Shown piece after piece: positions 25,988-33,410 of a stretch of DNA of 53,107 nt. The stretch is from assembly GCA_021826065.1 (NCBI GenBank), contig JAKADY010000017.1, forward strand, positions 1 through 53,107, read 5' to 3'. The notes beneath the pieces were generated by a model. It saw only the letters and a program-made list of their open reading frames with translations. It was not told the DNA's origin and did no database searches. Made by a program: the position numbers and the translations under genes. This DNA comes from Pseudomonadota bacterium (GTDB taxonomy: Bacteria > Pseudomonadota > Gammaproteobacteria > Burkholderiales > Thiobacillaceae). Within the stretch, counting starts at the first letter, position 1. Every line of letters starts with the position of its first letter.

Positions 25988-26951
25988 AGCCGTATCCATA
26001 ACCGTAGCCGTAGCCATAGCCGTAGTAGTCGCCATGGACGCTGCGGGCAGGCGCCTTGTTGAGCACGAGGCCGATGTGTTCGCAGCCGGAGAGGTGCGTG
26101 AGGGCGTCCTTCACCGCCTCCTGCGGCGTACGCTCGGCCTCGACCACGAATACGATCTGGCCCATGTAGCTGGCCAGCACCGTCGCCTCGCTGGTCGCCA
26201 GCAGGGGCGGCGAGTCGAACAGGACGATGCGGTCCGGGTAGCGGTTGGCGATGTCCTCGACGAAGGCCTTCATGGCGGAGCTCGCCAGGAGCTCGTTGGC
26301 ATGGGCGATGGAGGGCCCTGCCGGCAGGACGGTGAGCTTGGCGATGTCGGTCTTGATCAGGACGTCGGAAAGCGGCAGCCGGGGATTGCGCAACACGTCG
26401 ATCAGCCCGTCCTTGGCCTCGATGCCCAGATAACGGGGGATGGCCGACTTGGCCACGTCGGCATCGACCAGCAGCACGGTGTTTTCCATCTCGGTGGCCA
26501 TGCTGATCGCCAGGTTGATGGCGGTGAAGGACCTGCCCTCACCGGGCAGGCTGCTGGTGATCATGATCAGGTTGCCGCGCGGCACGCGCGGTGTGTCGCC
26601 GTGGCCGAAGGCCCGCGCCAGGAGCGGCCGCTTGATCAGGCGGAACTCCTCGGCGATCTTGTCGCGGCCGGCGTCGGGGGTGACCATGCCCATGGCCTTG
26701 AGACGCGCGATGTCGATCGAGACCTGGCGCGAGGTCCCGCCCCAGACCGTGGCGGGCCCCTCTTGGTCGTCGCCACTCGGTTTACGGGCCGGCCTCGCCG
26801 GGGTCTCGTCAAAAGAGGCGGCCGCCCGCTCGATCGACTCCTCGATCAGTGCCCGCTCCCGTTGTGCGTCCTCACCGGTGAGCGGTCCTTGCACCGGCGG
26901 CGTCTGGTACTGGGCCTCCAGCTTGCCGGCGGCCTTTTCGATGATGCTCAT
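25968..26951 (-). CDS. XrtA-locus tyrosine autokinase (BY-kinase)
   Basis: A 327-residue bacterial tyrosine kinase of the CpsD/EpsG type, partner of the chain-length protein. After a linker of about 120 residues, the P-loop region reads SSLPGEGRSFTAINLA at 133-148. The usual Walker A lysine is Arg140 here (AGG codon). Walker A' is LLVDADVAKS (Asp163, Asp165) and Walker B is IVLFDSPPLL (Asp246). The C-terminus has nine tyrosines (Tyr309 to Tyr325) in a Gly-Tyr repeat, the site where such kinases autophosphorylate to control polymer length. The tail is coded by a tandem GGCTAT/GGCTAC hexamer. It follows the chain-length gene by 19 bp. Confidence 0.92.
   Translation of the reverse strand: MSIIEKAAGKLEAQYQTPPVQGPLTGEDAQRERALIEESIERAAASFDETPARPARKPSGDDQEGPATVWGGTSRQVSIDIARLKAMGMVTPDAGRDKIAEEFRLIKRPLLARAFGHGDTPRVPRGNLIMITSSLPGEGRSFTAINLAISMATEMENTVLLVDADVAKSAIPRYLGIEAKDGLIDVLRNPRLPLSDVLIKTDIAKLTVLPAGPSIAHANELLASSAMKAFVEDIANRYPDRIVLFDSPPLLATSEATVLASYMGQIVFVVEAERTPQEAVKDALTHLSGCEHIGLVLNKAPARSVHGDYYGYGYGYGYGYGYGEYGR
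25981..26024 (-). repeat. Tandem GGCTAY hexamers coding the Gly-Tyr tail
   Basis: About six to seven copies of the hexamer GGCTAT/GGCTAC, with synonymous third-base changes, encode the Tyr-rich end of the kinase. The array also spans the start of the downstream barrel gene. Such arrays can change length by slippage in steps of two residues without changing frame. Confidence 0.7.
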
Positions 26952-26970
26952 GGACGTTCTCCTCCGATCG

Positions 26971-28542
26971 TCAGGCCGCGGGGGACAGGACCAGGTAGTA
27001 GGTCATCAACACGCCATAGGCCATGACCAGCAGGCCGGTGCCGAGGGCGTAGCTCAGGTTCAGCCGCCGCTGGCGCTGCCGATAGGCGCTGGTCTCGACC
27101 CGCGTCACCACGCCAAGCGGCTGCAACCCTGTCAGCTCCCGCAGCTGGCGGCGGGTGTCCACCGTCGGGCGCAGCTGCACGAGTAGGAAGGCAAGGGCGA
27201 TGCCGGCACCCAGCCCGCCCAGCGGGGTGACCGAGATCAGCAAGGGGCGGTTCGGCCAGGCCGGCTTGGTGTCCACGCGCGGCGGGTCGATCACGCGGAA
27301 CTCCACGGTATCGGTCTTGGCCTCGACCTCGCCGGTCATCATGGCCGACTCACGGCGCGCGAGCAGGGCGGTGTAGTTGCTCTTGTAGATGTCGTAGTCG
27401 CGCATGAGCTGGGCCAGCTCGTTCTCGAGCTGTGGCAGCAGGTCCACCTTGCGCAGGAGCTCGGCGCGCTGCTGTTCGAGCTGCCGCACCCGCGCGCGCA
27501 GCGAGGCGACCGTCGCGTCGGCCTCGGCGATGGCGATGGAGAGCTGCTGATAGACGGGGTTCTGCGCCTTGGCCGCCACCGGATTCTCCTTCGCCCGTGC
27601 GGCCTCGGCGGCGCGGGCGGCCTCCTCCTCCTTGGCCTTCTGCTCCTGCAGGCTGGCGATCAGGCCCTTGACGCGCTGGATCTCCGGGTGCAGGTCGGTG
27701 AAGCGCAGCCGCAGGTTGTCGAGCTGGGTCTGCAGGGCATTGATGCGGTTGTCGATCAGACTGTTGCTGACCGTCGTCACCGGCGGCGGCAGCAGGGGCG
27801 CGGAGATCGTCTCCTCCTGCTCGGCCAGCTGCTGCTCCAGCTGCTTCTTGCGGTTGACCGCCTCCTCCAGCTGCAGCCGCGTCTCGCGCAGGCTCTGGTC
27901 GAGGGCCTCGACACGGGCGAAGAAGCCGCCGCCCTGGCCGGGCATCTGGCCGACGTTGCGGCGCTTGAACTCCTCGATCTGCTTTTCCTTCTCCAGCAGC
28001 CGGGCCTCATAAGACTTGATCTGGTCATCGAGGAATTTCTGGGTGTTGGTGAGGTCCCGGCGCGTGCTGCCCAGGCTCTGCTCGGTGAAGATGGTGAGCA
28101 GCGCCTGCACCACGCGTTTGCTCAGGTCGGGGTTGGCGTGGACGAAGCCGATGGTGTAGAGGTTCTCGCGGGTCGTGCCCTCGAGCCGTATGCGCTTGGC
28201 GAGGTCTGCGTAGAGGGCCTCCAAGGCCTTAGGGTCCTTGGCGCGCAGGTCAAGGTCGGTCATGCGCGCCACCTTCTCCAGGTTGGGGCGGCTGACCAAG
28301 GTGCGGGTCATCATCGCCACCTGCTGCTCGAAGTTGGGCTGGATGGCCAGGCCCTGCAACAGGGGTCTGAGTAGGGACTGGGTGTCGACATAGACCCGGG
28401 CCTGCGCCCGGTACTCGTTCTGCAGCAGGTAGATCCACACCCAGCCGACGATACATACCAGCCAGGTCATCCCCAACACCAGCCAGCGCCGCCGCCATAC
28501 CCCCCTGGCGATCCCCAACAACTGCGCGATCTGTTCGTTCAT
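26971..28542 (-). CDS. XrtA-locus chain-length determinant protein (Wzz/PCP family)
   Basis: A 523-residue inner-membrane polysaccharide co-polymerase. The first membrane segment is WLVLGMTWLVCIVGWVWIYLL near residues 19-40, followed by the Wzz periplasmic domain (YRAQARVYVDTQSLLRPLLQGLAI). Two long coiled-coil stretches (about 165-250 and 285-395) come next, and a second membrane pair near the end (ISVTPLGGLGAGIALAFLLV and LGTGLLVMAYGVLMTYYL). It lacks a fused kinase domain, which is the separate gene downstream. It should set polymer length together with the tyrosine kinase and the export lipoprotein. The gene is preceded by the export gene across 54 bp. Confidence 0.93.
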   Translation of the reverse strand: MNEQIAQLLGIARGVWRRRWLVLGMTWLVCIVGWVWIYLLQNEYRAQARVYVDTQSLLRPLLQGLAIQPNFEQQVAMMTRTLVSRPNLEKVARMTDLDLRAKDPKALEALYADLAKRIRLEGTTRENLYTIGFVHANPDLSKRVVQALLTIFTEQSLGSTRRDLTNTQKFLDDQIKSYEARLLEKEKQIEEFKRRNVGQMPGQGGGFFARVEALDQSLRETRLQLEEAVNRKKQLEQQLAEQEETISAPLLPPPVTTVSNSLIDNRINALQTQLDNLRLRFTDLHPEIQRVKGLIASLQEQKAKEEEAARAAEAARAKENPVAAKAQNPVYQQLSIAIAEADATVASLRARVRQLEQQRAELLRKVDLLPQLENELAQLMRDYDIYKSNYTALLARRESAMMTGEVEAKTDTVEFRVIDPPRVDTKPAWPNRPLLISVTPLGGLGAGIALAFLLVQLRPTVDTRRQLRELTGLQPLGVVTRVETSAYRQRQRRLNLSYALGTGLLVMAYGVLMTYYLVLSPAA

Positions 28543-28596
28543 AAATATTGGTCCGCGTCGGTTTCCCTGATAGGCCGCAGTGGTCAGGCGATGGGC

Positions 28597-29202
28597 TTAG
28601 AACCAGCTCTCCGGGATGATCAGCACGTCGCCCGGCATCATCTCCACGTTGGCGGAGATGTCACCGGCCTTGAGCAGGTCCTCCAGGCGCACGGCGAATT
28701 GTTGCGGCTTGCCGTCGACCACGCGCAGGATGCTGGCCTTGTTGCCGGCGGCGAAATCGGTGATGCCGCCGACGCTGATCATGACGTCGATGAGCGACAT
28801 GTTCTCCCGGTAGGTCAGCGTCTGCGGCTTGGTCGCCTCACCCAGTACACGGATCTGCTGGCTGTACGGGCCGGTGCCGCCGGCGACGATCACCGTGACG
28901 ATCGGATCCTGGATGTAGCGGGCCAGGTTCTTCTCGATCTCGCGCGCCAGCTGGGTCGGCGTCTTGCCGCTGGCGGGCAGATCCTCGATCAGGTTCATCG
29001 TCAGCTTGCCGTCGGGGCGGATGGGGAAGGAACCCGACACCTCCGGGTTACCCCAGACGAAGACGTTGACCGTGTCGCCCGGGCCGAGCAGATAGGTCCA
29101 GTCGAAACCGCCCGGGGCCTTGGCGGGGGCGGGCGGGTAGATGGGTTGAGTGGAGCAGCCGACCAGCACGGCAAGCAACGCAGGCAGAACGAGACGCTTC
29201 AT
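28597..29202 (-). CDS. XrtA-locus polysaccharide export lipoprotein (Wza-like)
   Basis: A 201-residue outer-membrane export protein. The signal peptide MKRLVLPALLAVLVGCS has a lipobox, so Cys is the acylated residue. The poly_export domain follows (YLLGPGDTVNVFVWGNPEVSGSFPIRPDGKL...), then a SLBB-like part (IRVLGEATKPQTLTYRENMSLIDVMISVGGITDFA). It is shorter than Wza and lacks extra SLBB repeats, as is usual in exosortase loci. I use the ATG at 29202, with AAGGGG five bases before it. It is the first gene of the locus, divergent from the mazG-like gene across 175 bp, where the promoter should lie; a CATAAT is seen at 29237-29242 (minus strand) without a clear -35 box. Confidence 0.93.
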   Translation of the reverse strand: MKRLVLPALLAVLVGCSTQPIYPPAPAKAPGGFDWTYLLGPGDTVNVFVWGNPEVSGSFPIRPDGKLTMNLIEDLPASGKTPTQLAREIEKNLARYIQDPIVTVIVAGGTGPYSQQIRVLGEATKPQTLTYRENMSLIDVMISVGGITDFAAGNKASILRVVDGKPQQFAVRLEDLLKAGDISANVEMMPGDVLIIPESWF

Positions 29203-29377
29203 GGTGACCCCTTTTGGTTCTGACACAGCCGTGGCGATTATGCCACAAGCCTATTTCACGACAGGTACAGGACTAGCAAACGCCGGGCCAGCCGCTGACG
29301 GGTGGCGGACCCACACGGACAGGCCCGAGCGTCGCCGGTGGTACACTGTCTGCACAGAGATATCGACCGCAACCCCC

Positions 29378-29731
29378 ATGCCCTTTAACTCCCTGACCGA
29401 ACTGGCCGCCGCCGTACGCGAATTCGGCCGCGAGCGGGACTGGCACCTCTACCACACCCCCAAGAACCTCGCCGCCGCCCTGGTGGTCGAAGCGGCCGAG
29501 CTGCTGGAACCCTTCCAGTGGCTCACCCCGGAAGAGAGCCAGAACCTGCCCGAACACAAGCGCACTGCGGTGCAGCAGGAGATGGCCGATGTCCTGATCT
29601 ATCTCGTCAGCCTGGCCAACGTGCTCGAGGTGGATCTGCTCAGGGCGGCGGAGGAAAAACTGGCCATCAACGCGCGCAAGTACCCGGTGCACAAGGCCAA
29701 GGGCTCGTGCGCAAAATACGACGAACTATGA
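29378..29731 (+). CDS. MazG-like nucleotide pyrophosphohydrolase
   Basis: A 117-residue all-alpha NTP pyrophosphatase. The metal-binding pattern is visible as EAAELLEPFQW with the upstream KNLAAALVVE helix, and QEMADVLIYLVSLAN, which gives the ExxE...ExxD set. Such small MazG proteins hydrolyse non-canonical dNTPs to the monophosphate. The ending KYPVHKAKGSCAKYDEL is typical of the dCTPase-like group. It overlaps the next gene by ATGA, so the two are coupled. Confidence 0.9.
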   Translation: MPFNSLTELAAAVREFGRERDWHLYHTPKNLAAALVVEAAELLEPFQWLTPEESQNLPEHKRTAVQQEMADVLIYLVSLANVLEVDLLRAAEEKLAINARKYPVHKAKGSCAKYDEL

Positions 29732-30042
29732 GCTACTACCGGCATCACCTGTTTTTCTGCCTCAACGTGCGCGAGGACGGCGGCGCCTGCTGCACCCAGC
29801 ACAACGCCGAGGCCTTATTCGAGTACGCCAAGAACAAGGCCAAGCAGATGGGGCTGCACGGCAAGGGCGGCGACTGCCGCATCAATCGCGCCGGTTGTTT
29901 CGACCGCTGCGCGCAGGGGCCGGTCTGCGTGGTCTACCCCGATGCGGTCTGGTACACCTACGTCGATGAGGCCGACATCGACGAGATCCTGGAGTCACAC
30001 CTGCGCGACGGTCGTGTGGTCGAGCGTTTGAAACTCGACTAG
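29728..30042 (+). CDS. (2Fe-2S) ferredoxin, thioredoxin-like fold
   Basis: A 104-residue protein with YRHHLFFCLNVREDGGACC at the start and GCFDRCAQGPVCVVYP near residue 56. Cysteines at 11, 21, 22, 50, 57, 61 and 67 include the four expected to bind a 2Fe-2S cluster in thioredoxin-like ferredoxins. It ends in an ILESHLRDGRVVERLKL helix common to the group. The electron partner is unknown. It is coupled to the mazG-like gene and may be co-transcribed with the hydrolase and ABC transporter genes that follow. Confidence 0.9.
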   Translation: MSYYRHHLFFCLNVREDGGACCTQHNAEALFEYAKNKAKQMGLHGKGGDCRINRAGCFDRCAQGPVCVVYPDAVWYTYVDEADIDEILESHLRDGRVVERLKLD

Positions 30043-30060
30043 GTTAAGATGGCCCATGGC

Positions 30061-30127
30061 TCACTGCGTTCGCCGCCCCCCGAGGGGGCTCCCAGTACGC
30101 TTGGGGCGGCCCGGTGCGTACTGGGAT
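30061..30127 (+). repeat. Dispersed repeat family B, copy 1
   Basis: The 27-base core 30061-30087 matches the core of the copy at 50551-50577 (reverse complement) at 26 of 27 positions, and similarity goes on for about 30 bases. The right part holds an 11-bp perfect inverted repeat (TCCCAGTACGC at 30090-30100, its complement at 30116-30126). The right arm runs into the ATG of the hydrolase, so a hairpin there could mask the ribosome binding region. Confidence 0.7.
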
Positions 30128-30788
30128 GACGACCGCACCTCAGGCCCCCGTCGGACTGCGGCCTGCCGGCGGTGAACGTCAGCTGATTGCGCGCGACGAC
30201 GGCGGCTTGATCGAGACCCTGGTCGAGACCCCGAGCGGCGTGGCGCGCGGCCTGGCGCTGATCGCCCACCCACACCCCCTGCACGGCGGCAGCCTGGACA
30301 ACAAGGTGGCGACTATCCTCGCCCGCGCCGCCCTGGCCTGCGGGCTCGTCGCCGTACGGCCCAATTTCCGCGGGGTGGGCGCCAGCACGGGGACCTTCGA
30401 TCACGGCATCGGCGAGACCGAGGACCTGCTCGCCGTGGCCAATGAGATGGGACGGCGCCATCCGCAGCTACCCTGGTCGCTGCTGGGATTCTCCTTCGGT
30501 GCTTATGTCCAGCACCGGCTCGCCAGCCGCCTGGAGGCCCAACGCCTCATCCTGGTGGGCCCCGCCGTGACGCTCTATCCGTTCGGGCCGCCACCCGTGC
30601 CGACCACCATCGTCCATGGCGAGGCGGACGAGCTGATCCCGCTCGCCCAGGTCGAGGCCTATGCCCGCCAGCACGCCATCCCGCTCATCGTCCTGCCGGC
30701 GGCCGGCCATTTCTTCCACGGCCAGCTCATCGCCCTGCGGGAGACCGTCCGGAGCCTGCTGTGTCCCCCCTCATCCTCAAGGGCCTGA
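30126..30788 (+). CDS. Alpha/beta hydrolase
   Basis: A 220-residue serine-hydrolase-fold protein. It shows ALIAHPHPLHGGSLDNKV (HG oxyanion-hole region), RPNFRGVGASTG, and the nucleophile elbow GFSFG with Ser. The acid and His are likely in VHGEADELIP and AAGHFFHG. The HPHPLHGG and NFRGVG pattern is shared with small hydrolases often annotated as dienelactone-hydrolase-like; substrate unknown. I use the ATG at 30126, which lies at the edge of a repeat hairpin. Its last 28 bases overlap the ABC ATPase gene, which starts with GTG. Confidence 0.88.
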   Translation: MTTAPQAPVGLRPAGGERQLIARDDGGLIETLVETPSGVARGLALIAHPHPLHGGSLDNKVATILARAALACGLVAVRPNFRGVGASTGTFDHGIGETEDLLAVANEMGRRHPQLPWSLLGFSFGAYVQHRLASRLEAQRLILVGPAVTLYPFGPPPVPTTIVHGEADELIPLAQVEAYARQHAIPLIVLPAAGHFFHGQLIALRETVRSLLCPPSSSRA

Positions 30789-31669
30789 CCAAGCGCTACG
30801 GGGCCACCCCCGTGGTCGACGACCTCTCCCTGGAGATCGCCGCCGGCCGCTGCCACGGGCTGCTCGGGCCCAACGGCGCCGGCAAGACCACCACCCTGCG
30901 CCTGGCGCTGGGCCTGATCGAGGCGGATGCCGGCGAGATCCGCCTGCTGGGCCATCGGCTCCCGCGCGAGGCCGCCGCGGCCCGCCAGCGGGTCGGTGTG
31001 GTGCCGCAGGCCGACAGCCTGGACCCGGACTTCAGCGTGCGCGAGAACCTGCTCGCTTACGGCCGCTACTTCGGCCTGAGCCGCCGCGAGACCGAGGCGC
31101 GCATCCCCGCCCTGCTCGAATTCGCCGGGCTGTCGAACAAGGCCGAGGCCAAGGTGCCCACCCTCTCCGGCGGCATGAAGCGACGCCTGACGCTGGCGCG
31201 ATCACTGATCAACGACCCCGAGCTGATCATCCTGGACGAGCCCACCACCGGCCTCGATCCGCAGGCGCGCCACCTCTTCTGGCAGTGCCTGCGCCGGCTC
31301 ATCCAGCAGGGCAAGACCCTGCTGCTCACCACCCACTTCATGGACGAGGCCGAACGGCTGTGCGACCGCATCAGCATCATCGACCACGGCCGCATCATCG
31401 CCGAGGACAGCCCGCGTGCCCTAATCGAGCGCCACATCGAACCGCACGTGGTGGAGGTCTTCGGCGAGGGGCTGGCGGACTGGGTGGGCTGTGGCCGCAG
31501 CCTGTGCCAGCGCTGCGAGCAGGCCGGCGAGACGCTGTTCTGTTACACCGATGAACCCACAGCGGTGACCGAGGCGATCGACCGGCAGGGTGGGCTGCGC
31601 TACCTGCACCGCCCCGCCAACCTGGAGGACGTCTTCCTCAAGCTGACCGGTCGGGACCTGAGAGAGTGA
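30761..31669 (+). CDS. NodI-type ABC transporter ATPase
   Basis: A 302-residue ATPase with Walker A GPNGAGKTTT near residue 33, the Q-loop in VVPQADSLDPDF, signature LSGGMKRRL, Walker B LIILDEPTTGLDP and the switch LLTTHFMDEAERL. The C-terminal region (from about 215) matches the NodI/DrrA type, used with two-component exporters of the ABC-2 kind. It starts with GTG at 30761 inside the end of the hydrolase gene. Its partner permease follows. The exported compound cannot be told; many free-living bacteria carry this pair with no nodulation genes. Confidence 0.92.
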   Translation: MSPLILKGLTKRYGATPVVDDLSLEIAAGRCHGLLGPNGAGKTTTLRLALGLIEADAGEIRLLGHRLPREAAAARQRVGVVPQADSLDPDFSVRENLLAYGRYFGLSRRETEARIPALLEFAGLSNKAEAKVPTLSGGMKRRLTLARSLINDPELIILDEPTTGLDPQARHLFWQCLRRLIQQGKTLLLTTHFMDEAERLCDRISIIDHGRIIAEDSPRALIERHIEPHVVEVFGEGLADWVGCGRSLCQRCEQAGETLFCYTDEPTAVTEAIDRQGGLRYLHRPANLEDVFLKLTGRDLRE

Positions 31670-31759
31670 GGGGTGAGACGTGAGGGGTGAGATGGGCAGT
31701 GAGGCCATGCCGAGCAAAGGGGCTACCTCCGCCTCTCGCCTCACCCCTCACGCCTCACC
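31661..31759. repeat. Inverted array of GTGAGGGGTGAG units (nodI/nodJ junction)
   Basis: The left block (31664-31696) has GTGAGGGGTGAGACGTGAGGGGTGAG type repeats; the right block (31730-31759) is the inverse, CTCGCCTCACCCCTCACGCCTCACC. The blocks could form a long imperfect stem around a 33-base loop. The left block contains the nodI stop and a GAGGGG that could serve as ribosome binding site for nodJ, and the array codes the first residues of NodJ. Confidence 0.65.
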
Positions 31760-32513
31760 GTGGAGATGGCTGCCGGTCTGGCAGCGCAACTTCATGGTCT
31801 GGCGCAAGCTCGCCGGGCCTTCGATCCTCGGCAACCTGGCCGACCCCCTGCTGTACATGTTGGGCCTGGGCTATGGCCTGGGCCAGTTCCTGGGTGAGGT
31901 GCAGGGAGTGCCCTACCTCACCTTCCTGGCGGCGGGGACGCTGGCCTACAGCGTCATGAACAGCGCTAGCTTCGAGACGCTCTACTCGGCCTTCTCGCGC
32001 ATGCACGTGCAAAAGACCTGGGACGCCATCCTCAACACACCGCTCACCCTGAACGATGTCTTGCTCGGCGAGCTCATCTGGGCGACCAGCAAGAGCCTGC
32101 TGTCGGGCCTGGCCATCCTGCTGGTGATCTGGGTCCTGGGGCTCTACGCCGACTTTGGCCTGACCCTGTGGCTGCTGCCGGTGATCGTGTTGACGGGGCT
32201 GACCTTCTCGGGCCTGGGCCTGATGGTCAACGCCGTGGCCCCTAACTACGACTTCTTCCTCTACTACTTCACCCTGGTCATCACGCCCATGGTGCTGCTC
32301 TCCGGCGTCTTCTATCCGACCGAGGCCCTGCCTGCCTGGCTGGGGGCCTTGGCTGACCTCCTGCCGCTCACCCACGCCATCGGCCTGGCCCGGCCTTTGG
32401 TCCTGGGGCAGTGGCCCGAGGCGCCGCTCCTACATGCGCTGGTGCTGCTCGCCTATGCCGCGGCCGGGTTCCTGGCCGGACTGGCGCTCACGCGCCGGCG
32501 GCTGTTGCGCTAA
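31692..32513 (+). CDS. NodJ-type ABC-2 permease
   Basis: A 273-residue inner-membrane permease with six predicted membrane segments (ILGNLADPLLYMLGLGYGLG, YLTFLAAGTLAYSVM, LLSGLAILLVIWVLGLY, LWLLPVIVLTGLTFSGLGLMV, FTLVITPMVLLSGVFYP, LHALVLLAYAAAGFLAGL). It pairs with the preceding ATPase to form an exporter. The true start is uncertain: GTG at 31680, ATG at 31692 and ATG at 31707 all lie in the inverted repeat, and residues up to about WRWLPVWQRNF are repeat-derived. I choose 31692, with AGGGG just upstream. The stop codon TAA is completed by the first bases of the next repeat. Confidence 0.85.
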   Translation: MGSEAMPSKGATSASRLTPHASPWRWLPVWQRNFMVWRKLAGPSILGNLADPLLYMLGLGYGLGQFLGEVQGVPYLTFLAAGTLAYSVMNSASFETLYSAFSRMHVQKTWDAILNTPLTLNDVLLGELIWATSKSLLSGLAILLVIWVLGLYADFGLTLWLLPVIVLTGLTFSGLGLMVNAVAPNYDFFLYYFTLVITPMVLLSGVFYPTEALPAWLGALADLLPLTHAIGLARPLVLGQWPEAPLLHALVLLAYAAAGFLAGLALTRRRLLR

Positions 32514-32644
32514 CCGTTCATGGCTGTTAAGCCGCTCAAGCCCTGAGAAACGCTTGTGCCGGCCATGAACGGTTCCCCCTCCCCCACCCCCCCGCCTGCA
32601 GGGGAGGGGGCTTCGAGAGTCGGCTCGCCGACTTTCACGCTAAG
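32512..32644 (+). repeat. Dispersed repeat family A, copy 2 (three-hairpin form)
   Basis: Hairpin 1 at 32512-32574 has ends AACCGTTCATGGC and GCCATGAACGGTT. Hairpin 2 (about 32575-32610) is CCCCCTCCCCC... facing GGGGAGGGGG. Hairpin 3 (32618-32633) is AGTCGG-CTCG-CCGACT followed by TTT. The same three parts in the same order make the copy at 44297-44434. It fills the gap between nodJ and the convergent Usp-like gene and could act as a terminator; that role is inference. Confidence 0.8.
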
Positions 32645-32654
32645 CTTCGGGCGC

Positions 32655-33410
32655 TCAGGGCACCAGCAGCAGATCGCTGTTCAACCTGGCCCGTAGCCGT
32701 TCCAGGGCATTGAGGTCCGCCACGCTGTCGGCCGGCAGCACCAGCGCCGCGGCGCGCAGCCGGTTGGCGGCAGCCGCCACGGCATCCGGCCGTGCCTCGG
32801 GCAACCGCTCGAGGCTGACGTCGTGCGCACTGCCGATGGCCCAGCCCACCTGCTGGGCCTGGGCCCGGAAGCTCTCGGGATCGGGCGCGGCGATCAGCAC
32901 CACGCAGGGTCGGTCGGTGGCGCGCGCGACCCGCAGCGCCACCGTGATTGCCGCGGCCGCTGCCATGCTGCCGTCGAACAGGGTCACCACGGGCCGTGGC
33001 CGCCCGCGCACATGCACGGTTCGCCGGACGAGCAGGACCACGTCCGGGTTGGCCGCCTGTTGCAGGAGCAGCGGCAGCGGTTTGCCCTGCAACACGTGGA
33101 AGGTGTAGCGCAGGCTGCGCGCCTGGGCCGCCTGGATCAGGGCCTGCTCATAGCGTCGCGCCGTGGCCTGCAACAGCCGGGCCGTGCGTTCCCAGGCGAG
33201 CGCGCGCCGCTCGCCGCTCAGCCGGCCGATCTCCCACATGCTCGGCAAGCGACAGGCGCGGATGAGGTCGACATCCTCGACGAACAGGGCGGCGAGCTCG
33301 GCCTCCAGGGCGGCGGCGAGCTCCGCGGCGGCGTCGATAGCCGCCAGCTCTTCGCTGGCCCCGCTCAAGGCGAGCAGGACTCGACGGACACCGGCCTGCA
33401 GGGTGCTCAT
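32655..33410 (-). CDS. Universal-stress-protein-like protein
   Basis: A 251-residue protein with two weak UspA-like halves. The first half opens VRRVLLALSGASEELAAIDAAAELAAALEAELAALFVEDVDLI, a typical UspA beginning, and carries VVLLVRRT. The second has VVTLFDGSMAAAAAITVALRVA and ends RLNSDLLLVP, also typical. The G-2x-G-9x-G(S/T) nucleotide loop of ATP-binding Usp proteins is not clear, so ligand binding is uncertain. Its start overlaps the stop of the Lon-like gene (ATGA), suggesting that the two work together in stress response. Confidence 0.75.
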   Translation of the reverse strand: MSTLQAGVRRVLLALSGASEELAAIDAAAELAAALEAELAALFVEDVDLIRACRLPSMWEIGRLSGERRALAWERTARLLQATARRYEQALIQAAQARSLRYTFHVLQGKPLPLLLQQAANPDVVLLVRRTVHVRGRPRPVVTLFDGSMAAAAAITVALRVARATDRPCVVLIAAPDPESFRAQAQQVGWAIGSAHDVSLERLPEARPDAVAAAANRLRAAALVLPADSVADLNALERLRARLNSDLLLVP

